NCBI GenBank assembly: GCA_951394405.1 | Contig: OX596340.1 | Location: forward strand, 248,001 to 312,000 | DNA: 64,000 nucleotides | DNA from: Coprinellus micaceus | Lineage: Eukaryota > Basidiomycota > Agaricomycetes > Agaricales > Psathyrellaceae | Direction of reading: 5' to 3' | Part shown: positions 56,035 through 64,000 of the stretch, piece after piece | Position numbering within the stretch: position 1 is the stretch's first letter | How the letters are laid out: every line of letters begins with the position of its first letter | Notes under the pieces: model-generated | Seen by the model: only the letters and a program-made list of their open reading frames with translations | Databases searched by the model: none | What the model was told of the DNA's origin: nothing | Translations under genes and position numbers: made by a program

Positions 56035-57221
56035 GTTGGTTGTGGGCGCCGCTGTCTTCCGTGGAGATGGAATGAAGCTCATTGGACTCGGTATTTCTGG
56101 CGTGCCACTGCTTCAGGTTACTCGTTCCTCACATCCTAACGTTTATGAGCTATTGGGTTGTGCATGGATGTCGTGCTTCAAAGTGTCGGCGACGCCGTAA
56201 GGTATCCAAGGACAATCAGGAGCCCATTTCAGGACGCGAACCCTGAGGAGTGCCGGTCCAGTTTATGGTGCCGTAGTATTTGAGGTTGGTGCTGCAAGAC
56301 CGCCCTTTCCCCGCACCGAGCGCTCGGCACCATTGGTGACGGATTTCAGGGTCAACTCGACACCGGAACATCGCGACGGCGGCGGCGTCCCAACTTTGCT
56401 GGGTTGGGCCACGCTGTCGTCTTCCGTTCTTGCTTTCCACTCATCGCTCCACCCCCGCTTCGTACTTCCAGACCCCTCGTGGTGCTCGTCGGTCTGCACT
56501 CGTGTCCACTCAGCCACCTGGAACTGGCGCAATTCGATTAGACGTCAGGGAAGCAGCTCATTCGAGCGCAGGGCGAAGTCCGGGGGTTTCTCCTCCGGTT
56601 TGTGGGCTTAGGTCAGTCCGACTTCTTGGCTCTGCCTGTTCTCCACCTACCCTGGTCATCAGAGCGCAGCTTAGGAATCCTTATCTTGAGCCCTGGGCGT
56701 TTGATCTCCGAAAACAACGATACCAGGGTCAGCAGACCACCCAGAAGCCGAGCAAACCGAGGAAACGAACGGGCTTATGCAGCGCTCAGGAAAACAGGAA
56801 GACATATCACACCGATTAGAACGACTTCTCGAACTTCTGGATGTCAACTTTACTTGTCACCGGATCCACACCACCTCATTTCGTGCGAACACTTCGAACA
56901 ATTGCAGTCCTAAGCGCCCGCGTTAGTCATCTGGGTTCCAGTAAGCATGTGCGTCATCACCCAAACTGCGACACTGTCCACGGGACTGTCTGTGTCTCGG
57001 ATCGACATGCCAACAACGTTCATCGATACCACGACCTGCGCTCACGCAGTCACCAACCTCTCATAAATAGCCGCCATTCGACAGCACCAAACAATCTCGC
57101 ATTCTCGAGATCAAGCGTCCAAGACCCCCTTCATCGCCAGCGACGTCATCACCACCACCACCAGCAACACTATCGCTTGCGACAGTTCCATTGGGGCCGG
57201 CGAACAACACTGGGCAGCGAT
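56035..57221. other. Intergenic, about 1.2 kb, no gene recognised
   Basis: Several short ORFs without family features; promoter of the GH15-like gene. Confidence 0.45.
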
Positions 57222-60200
57222 ATGGCCTCCACGGAAAGAAAGCCAACACCACAACCTCAGCAGAGGGGCTACAAGCGCACCATGGGTCAAACCCACCCCA
57301 CCGATGAGCGCGACTACATTCCGATCGCGGACCACGGACTCATAGGTAACCTACGTACTGCGGCATTGGTTAGTTTGGACGGATCCAGTGCGTCTTCCTT
57401 ATCTCTATCAGCTCTGGGGTATGTCTGACTGCGAAGCACAGTCGAATCCTACTGCGTACCCCACTTCGACTCTCCATCTGTCTTTGCGCGCATCCTCGAC
57501 AAGGACAAGGGCGGCCACTTCAGTATCACGCCGCTCAGACCTTTCACGACGAAGCAGAATTACCTTCCCAGCTCCAATGTCCTCCAGACCAAGTTCATGA
57601 ACGAGAAGGGAGTCGTCAGCGTCACGGATTTCCTCCCTCGCCCCTCCGCCTCGTCCAACAAACCCCTGTTGCAATGGCTGATCCGACGCGTCGAATGTGT
57701 CCGTGGAACACTGCCGATTCAGATGCAGTGTGCGCCAGCATTCAACTACGCACGCGACGCCCATGTCACCACTCTCATAGACGACGACTCTATCCCTACT
57801 GATCTCGAGGGCCAGTTCCCTTTGAAGGGCAACGTCCGCAAGAAGATCTACGAAGAGGTCTTAGGCGAGAACTTCGGGCAACACACCAGGACGCAAACTT
57901 CGAACAGCGATTCAGATGTGTCCGAGACCGACGAAGGGTTGGGTATCCCCAACATAGGCCAGGGCGAGGATGCGACGGACGAACCCGGCGAGGCCCCACA
58001 CAAGAAGGCTCTGTTCGAGTCGCCCCATCTCAACATGGATCTTCGATACGTTACCCATACCGACGCTTTTACGGGACATGGAGACGATGGACCGCCGGAT
58101 GTGGAACTCGAGCTCTTGGACTTGAGCAGGAAGGGCCACAAGGGGTTGGGCGTACAGTCTGTCTTTGAGTTGAAGGAGGGGCAGGGTGTGTCATTTATCT
58201 TCAGGATGGTGCCGGGGAGTCCGATTCCGACCAACATGAGCAGGCAGAAGTGTGGTGCTGGGGAGTCTGAAGTGGATCATGCCAGTCTGACTCTGAAGAA
58301 GGAGAAGGCGGCCGAGGAGAAGGAAGAAGCGAAGCGGGATGTGGACCTCATATCCGGAGCTGCAGATAGGTTGGATCTGACTCAATCCCCGGTGGGGTAT
58401 GCTCACAAGAACAATCACGCGGCGGGCGTTGCCGTTGACCTCAACGTTGCGGTGCGCCATGTGGGTGAGCGGGGGTTCGCTGAGGGCCTGGCAGCTGGGA
58501 AGAAGGCTGCCCAGAGGAGCGGCAAAACCGGAAGGCGGCCTGCGGATGACCCTTTCCTCACAAAAGACCTGGTCATTAGCCTCCTTCAGGTACGATTTCT
58601 GATCCCCTCATTGTTCTCTTCGCTCACTCCTTCCCAGACAACGAACAGATACTGGTATGACTGGATCCGCAAGTCCACGTACAACGGCTCCTGGAAGGAG
58701 TCTGTCCTTCGTTCTGCGCTCGCCCTCAAGCTCCTCATCTTCGAGCCCACCGGCGCCGTCGTCGCGTCGCCAACGTTTAGTCTCCCGGAGTATATTGGTG
58801 TAGGTGACGATATCGAAGGAGGGTGTGTCGTTTGTACTGATATCCTAACTTCATTGATGCAAACAGGGCGTAAGAAACTGGGACTATCGGTACAGCTGGA
58901 TTAGGGATTCCAGCTTTACGCTGTACGCGCTGATTCGGTTGGGCTTTACCGAGGAGGCTAATGGCGAGTGATTCTTGCGCATCTGTGTGAGTGCCCTACT
59001 TACCCAGCCGGCTATCGACAGCGTACCTGGGGTTCATCTTCGACCGTATCAGAGACAAGAACCCTGACGGCTCGATCCAAATCATGTACACTATCCACGG
59101 TGAGAAGGAGATGGACGAGATCGAGTTGACTCACCTTGATGGCCACAAGGGAAGCAAGCCAGTGCGAATCGGGAATGGCGCTGCGGACCACGTTCAGTTG
59201 GATATTTACGGGGAGCTAATGGATTGTATCTACCTCGGTCAGAAGGTGGGATATTCGTTCGTATGGACTGTGCCCAAGATACTGACAGGCCGCAACGCAG
59301 TTCGGCAAACCTTTGAGCTACGATGACTGGGTGCTTGTGAGGGAGATGTGAGTTGCCTTTCGTTTGCGTTCCCGCCGTTATTCTAAAGGTCCTCCTTCCA
59401 TCCAGTGTCGATTGTGAGTAACGGTGCCCGCCTCTGTTGACCAGTTTCCAACGGGGCCTTCATGTCACAGATGTTGTCGAGCACCGAGACGATCCTGACC
59501 TGTACGTTGTCGTGTTTACACCCTCTTTACCACCCTGACGGCCCGATTTCTCTACCGTAGATCCATCTGGGAAGTCCGGGACATGAAGCGCAACTTCACC
59601 TACTCCAAGGTCATGCTCTGGGTCGCAATCGACCGCGGTCTGCGGCTCGCGGACAAACGGTCGCTCCCGTGCCCCAACCGCTTCAAGTGGCTCGAAGCGC
59701 GTGACAAGCTGTATGAAGATATCATGCACAAGGCATGGAACGCGGACGACAAGTTCTTCGGGCAGAGCTACGAGGAGAAGGACGTCTTGGATGCCGCGGT
59801 GTTGATAATGCCGTTGGTGTTCTTTATGCAGGCGGTAAGCAATGTTGCCATACGAGGTTCTGAGTGAAGGTTTTGACGCGGTCGTCCAGTCCGACCCGAG
59901 ATTCGTGAGCACTTTGAAGAGGATTATGAAGACGCCGGAGAAGGGGGGTCTCACATCGAACGTAAGTGAGACTTCCCATCCCCAGGTCCCTCCCTAATTG
60001 ACCTTCGCTCCAGAATCTGGTCTACCGGTACGACGTCAAAAAGTCGGGTGATGGCGTCGGCGGCGAGGAGGGGACCTTCTGCTTGTGTACGCTGTGGTGC
60101 GTAGAGGCCTTAACCAGGGCGGGAGCCAATGACCGCGCACTACTCCTGAAAGCTGTATCTATGTTCGAGGTGAGGGCGCAAAGTTCTTGACATCCGAGTC

Positions 60201-60452
60201 CCGTGGCTAATGGACTGGCTTTTCTAATAGGACTTCTTGCTTTACCTGAACCATGTCGGCTTATGTACGGAGGAAATCTCGGATGCTGGGGAGGCGTATG
60301 TTGTATCCCCGTTTCGAGCTTTTGCGGATCGCTAACGACCGGGCATTATTAGGCTTGGAAACGCTGTTCAAGGATTCACACACGTCACGCTCATCTCAGC
60401 CGCTTACAATCTTTCAAGAACGATGCACTCGCACAACGAGCCTACGGCCTAA
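57222..60452 (+). CDS. GH15-like glycoside hydrolase with trehalase-like N-domain
   Basis: Start [20 protein letters not shown]. The N-terminal domain begins [20 protein letters not shown], then after an intron [44 protein letters not shown] and [14 protein letters not shown] follow. The (alpha/alpha)6 barrel starts near [20 protein letters not shown]. It has [20 protein letters not shown] and [20 protein letters not shown]. Further blocks are [41 protein letters not shown] and [20 protein letters not shown]. The family includes glucoamylases and trehalases. Without a signal peptide, a cytosolic role in glycogen or trehalose turnover is likely but not proven. About ten exons. An acidic/Lys-rich insert near 58240-58560 is unusual. 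Confidence 0.88.
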
Positions 60453-60845
60453 ACTAATGTGTTGGAATCAGGATATGGGACAATCATCATATCAGGCTAA
60501 ACTGCATGTATATTAACCAGTCGAATCATATGTCTTCCTTCTGCGCCCATATGTGTGGTGCTGTATGGCGTTTTGAACGAGGTGCTAGACCAACGCCGCT
60601 CCGAAGATTTATGTAGCTTCAGCTGGGCGAAGTGGTCTAGATTTGGTGAAATAACGTTCCGAGCAAAAGGATCAAGTGTAAGGTTGTTAGGATATCAGAT
60701 TTTCGTTGTCTGACTAGGGGATACTACATATGGGCCGGAATCCTGAGCCTGGTTAGCGCGTCGTCTCGGGCCCTAAGTAGTGCTCCTCTGTTGGCCTTGG
60801 GATGAAGCTCTGGGCTCGATGGGACCCTTTTTCAGAGAAATATAA
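60453..60845. other. Intergenic, no gene recognised
   Basis: Lies between the GH15-like gene and tRNA-Glu. Confidence 0.5.
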
Positions 60846-60916
60846 TCCGATATGGTGTAGTGGCTAACATTATCGCCTCTCACGCGATAGCCCGGGGTTC
60901 GATTCCCCGTGTCGGA
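60846..60916 (+). tRNA. tRNA-Glu(CTC)
   Basis: TCCGATATGGTGTAGTGGCT to CCCCGTGTCGGA. The acceptor TCCGATA pairs with the 3' TGTCGGA. Anticodon stem ATCGC/GCGAT holds CTCTCAC, anticodon CTC. The T-arm GGG-TTCGATT-CCC is intact. No intron. Confidence 0.93.
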
Positions 60917-60918
60917 AT

Positions 60919-60923
60919 TTTTG
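60919..60923 (+). terminator. Pol III T5 terminator of tRNA-Glu
   Basis: TTTTT directly after the tRNA 3' end. Confidence 0.6.
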
Positions 60924-61563
60924 CGCCCTCCTGCTGCTCTGCTGACCTCCTAATAGTATAGTAGTAGTACTTAGTACTTACTACCTAGACTCCAGTGACC
61001 AGTCTCCAGGTCCCAGGAGGCCCGAGGGCCCGGTCATACCTCCTCCTCACCTTTCCCCTCGTTTTCCCATATTCTAGTTTTGTTCAGTACAGATGGGTGG
61101 CCCGTAAATCCTCCACGCCGGAACTTTTTGACCCTCGAGTCTGGGCGCTTAACTGCAACTTGACTGCACCCATACCTCGCGTAACAAAGTGGAGCCAGCC
61201 ACAATGCACATTCTCCTCAATCTTGCGGAACAGGTAACAGGTGTACCACCTGCCTATAAGTTGTGGGACCTTTTGGAAGGAGGTTCTGTTGCAGGACTAA
61301 ACACATAAGGCAGAAGACAAGTAAAAGTGTAACTTCGGATGAAACGGATTCACGTGGGGCATCCTCATTTCGAAAGATATTGGGAATCGGTTTCCTACAG
61401 GTTGTAGCCCCTGGCGATATCTTCAATCTGCAGGAAACCAATTTTGGATAGTGCCCTTCGGAAGGATGCCCCGACTGTATTTCTGTTCCCCGAAGTTACA
61501 CTTTCACACGGCCCCTACCTTATAGATACTGTACACAGACGTAGTACACTGGGAGCTAAACTG
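60924..61563. other. Intergenic, no gene recognised
   Basis: Holds the 3' flank of the 7-TM gene and no supported feature. Confidence 0.45.
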
Positions 61564-62953
61564 TCATGCAAGATCATCGGGCGTCCGTCTTGGCAGTTCT
61601 ATGCGGTTCATGGTATTCGAGCCAGTTTCCAAAGGGGGCTCTTTGAGGACATCAAGTTCGTAGGGAGGATTAGGGGAGTAGGGGTCGCTAGATTCGACGC
61701 TCGTCAAGGCGTCACTGGGGTTACGGCGACCAGGGCCCCATGGTGTGTCCGTATCCGTGTAGCGCGTCGTTAGTGCGCATTTTGTAGCGACGTGCGCCCT
61801 GATTGCCATGAGGACAAATACGATAGCTGCACCGAAGGGTTTCAGGTATTTAGCGTAGCTTTCCTGGATGGGCAACTGCGGCTCACCTGTGAGGGGAACT
61901 GAGGCATGTTGAACTATGACAATCGCAGGATGTCTTAAGGTCGACAGGATGATCATGAGCAACATTGTCAAGGTGTAGATGGACGCGCTTTCGATGACGA
62001 TCCGCATCACGGTGAAGAGTGTCAATCCGGATTTAATCTCAACCCCAGCCTTCGTGGACAACCGGTGTTGTATCCAGATGCGATATGCGATGAGCCCCGT
62101 CGTCAGCGTGTTCTGGGCAAAGTTGATTGGGAAAGATGTCTGTAAGACGTGTCTCATAACTTCCCTCGGGATTGAGTGCGTACGGAAGTAGTGAAGGTTC
62201 ATGGACGTTGTGACTGAGAGTGGGGGACAACGATTTAATGCCTGCATCGTCAAATGGGTTCAAGCTTGGACGTACCAAAGCTCGCGAGTAGGAGCAAAAC
62301 GGGCGGTACGAGCACCCAATTATTTCGCTGCCACACGATCCAGCAGCGGTACATCTACCAAGCAGCGATGAACACAACAGGATGTGAGAAAGGAGTGTGA
62401 ACGCACCACTAGTATATCGGCCGTCCAAGTGACCAACGGAAGTATAATGGCGTATGCATACGCATCCCATTTCGAGAAGTCCTCCAAATAGGTGACAGGA
62501 CCCATGATGCCCGCATCGAGTGGCTGGGTGACATATGCCTGCAGCATTCGATAGACATTGAGAGCTTTGGCCCGACATACCATGAATGAGGAGTTACAAC
62601 ACCGGACCGAATGGTGGAGACTCACAGTTATGAAAGGTGGTCAGAAGGAATAACACTGTGTTGCCAACCATAGATATTCTTGAGGCCATTTTATCCTGGC
62701 TTTTCTTTCTACGGTGCACGGTGACAGTCGCGAGATAGAGAAGGAAGTAGACGCCTAAACTCTCGTGTTAGGCCTCAGACCATCCGCAGATGTCATTCGT
62801 TACGCACCATAGATAGTCGACTATTGGGTTCTATTGAGCTGCGGTAACCAGTAAAGTTGCACATGAGCTGACCTCAACCCAGAACCCTACCAAATAATAT
62901 GCGCGGCGCGGAAGACGGGAGGGATCCACAGGCCTCCCTTGAGAATCCGACAT
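61564..62953 (-). CDS. Agaricomycete seven-transmembrane orphan protein
   Basis: Six or so exons. A short first exon starts MSDSQGRPVDPSRLPRRAYY (62953). STIYG comes next, then GVYFLLYLATVTVHRRKKSQ and ISMVGNTVLFLLTTFHN. The next is ILPLVTWTADILV, then MYRCWIVWQRNNWVLVPPVL. The last exon runs from near 62240: NTLTTGLIAYRIWIQHRLST, LFTVMRIVIESASIYTLTML and KYLKPFGAAIVFVLMAIRAH. The order YGVYF, RCWIVWQRN, YRIW and RIVIESA is typical of a large mushroom family of orphan 7-TM proteins. Ligand and coupling are unknown. The Ser/Pro-rich tail is probably cytosolic. Confidence 0.78.
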
Positions 62954-63420
62954 AGGTAAACCCGAGGAGACAAGGGAGAGAGTGGGTCCTGGGACACAGA
63001 AGGCACTACCTACTTAAGTGAAACACGATTAGCGGAATATATACGCCGATCTTCTCTGACGATGGGGACTGTGATGTGCAGGTGGCGATCAGAGCAACCT
63101 CGAGTGTGCGAATCGCCCTGCCAAAGCCTGGAAAAATCCACCTACTCTCGAGAGCGAAGCGACCTCCCCATGGTACCTGTTAGACGATAACGAGGGGTGG
63201 GTTGTTGCCGCCTCAATCCATCGAGTCTCGTAATATGTGGTTTGAGGTAGACGTCGATACCGACGCTGATACCATCCAGTTGAACGCCCAGAACGGTGTT
63301 CTCATTCCCAGCCTGTTTGTCTTGAAACGCAGGGGAGTTAGAAAGGCCACCGTGTTTATGTCGTGGAAAATAGGAGAAAGTCTCCTCTTGGATAAGTGGG
63401 GATGATGTAGATAGTGCCAA
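62954..63420. other. Intergenic, no gene recognised
   Basis: A 67-codon plus-strand ORF and longer minus-strand ORFs overlap one another, and none has family features. Confidence 0.4.
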
Positions 63421-63758
63421 CCAGGGGGGTGCCAGCGGAGAAATCGGCGACACCAGCTGTCAGAGCAGGTGCCATCAACAGGTGTCAAGTATTCGGGGTT
63501 ATGTGCCCACTTTAGGTAAGGTAAACCGCGCGGTTGAGGAAGGGTATTTATTAGACCACTGGAGACTCAGAGGCCAGATGTAGTCCGCGCACTGATCGAT
63601 CTCGGGCATCTGGAGTATGGGCACAAGTCGAGGGAGAGGGCTCTCAAACAGACCTTATCGATTTTGGCGTAGCTACCTAACCCCGAATACTTGACACCTG
63701 TTGATGGCACCTGCTCTGACAGCTGGTGTCGCCGATTTCTCCGCTGGCACCCCCCTGG
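63421..63758. repeat. Perfect 81 bp inverted repeat with 176 bp spacer
   Basis: Left arm 63421-63501 begins CCAGGGGGGTGCCAGCGG and ends TATTCGGGGTTA. Right arm 63678-63758 is its exact complement at all 81 positions. The spacer has no repeat or gene. No TSD is seen at the outer ends. Confidence 0.93.
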
Positions 63759-64000
63759 TGGAGATATCGGTGCCGAGAGAACGAGTGCCCTCCGGTCATC
63801 TCTCGACCGATCAGCCACCGAGTCGAAACGAACGACGCAGAAGAGACATTGACAGCCTACTGAGCGATTTCAGATCCAACACAAGACACCGGCGGGGGTC
63901 CTACAATGGATGTGAAGGCGAAATCGAGGACACGGTTGGGTTAGAGAGCAACCGCCAGTCACGATTTCCAACAACCAGCCACGGCAAAGGCCGACCTGCC
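63759..64000. other. Right edge, nothing recognised
   Basis: No repeat border or gene supported before the window ends. Confidence 0.4.

Noticed and set aside
63421..64000. LTR retrotransposon end
   Set aside because: The repeats are inverted, not direct, and no TG...CA ends, primer site or reverse transcriptase is seen.

Overview
The window is nuclear DNA of a filamentous basidiomycete, most likely an Agaricomycete. Evidence: dense genes with 50-65 bp GT-AG introns; a kinase with an HGDLKGxNVL catalytic loop; the integral-membrane and 7-TM orphan families typical of mushrooms; secreted CBM1-chitin deacetylase; DUF1996; kelch-MYND proteins; tRNA-Ser genes; and a DUF6589/RecQ-like pair. Exon borders were placed by eye from splice signals, reading frame and family conservation. 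Where I give exon lengths they add up to an open frame.

Layout. 1-1107: C-terminal part of a TKL-like kinase (+). 1180-3175: multi-exon membrane protein (-). 3176-7400: gene-poor, with a CBM1-like remnant and a 595 bp hAT-like MITE with 8 bp TSD (5912-6506). 7407-8581: CBM1-CE4 chitin deacetylase (+). 8830-9650: intron-containing tRNA-Ser(CGA) followed by a regular array of tRNA-Ser 3' halves. 10128-10996: second MITE-like element with 8 bp TSD. 11982-13781: METTL16-type RNA methyltransferase (+). 14064-14145: tRNA-Ser(AGA). 14975-22819: tandem pair of large helical-bundle/RING-like proteins (+). 23010-25211: flavin monooxygenase (-). 26219-26510: mitochondrial ribosomal protein bL33 (-). 27313-28962: two paralogous small secreted proteins (-). 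29627-34754: two tandem kelch-MYND proteins (-). 35296-35940: unknown zinc-binding-like protein (-). 36119-37053: large inverted repeat. 37428-40976: GH2 beta-mannosidase (+). 41363-49643: a class V aminotransferase/Moco-sulfurase-like gene split by a complete two-gene DNA transposon (41833-48073). 51161-51893: small secreted protein (+). 52258-53745: J-domain protein (-). 54499-56034: DUF1996 protein (+). 57222-60452: GH15-like hydrolase (+). 60846-60916: tRNA-Glu(CTC). 61564-62953: 7-TM protein (-). 63421-63758: perfect 81 bp inverted repeat.

The strongest discovery is the 6,241 bp element at 41833-48073. It has matching terminal inverted repeats, an exact 9 bp target-site duplication, and two convergent genes: an SF2 RecQ-like helicase and a 925-residue DUF6589 protein, the probable transposase. 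Removing the element and one TSD copy restores the host reading frame, so the ends are certain to the base. The gene content resembles what I recall of the helicase-bearing AcademH lineage of Academ transposons; that link is recalled, not searched. Other notable points: an intron in the deacetylase gene that is itself a tandem copy of the preceding exon, a related empty site for the second MITE inside this same window, and the conserved C-terminal motif of the paralogous secreted pair.
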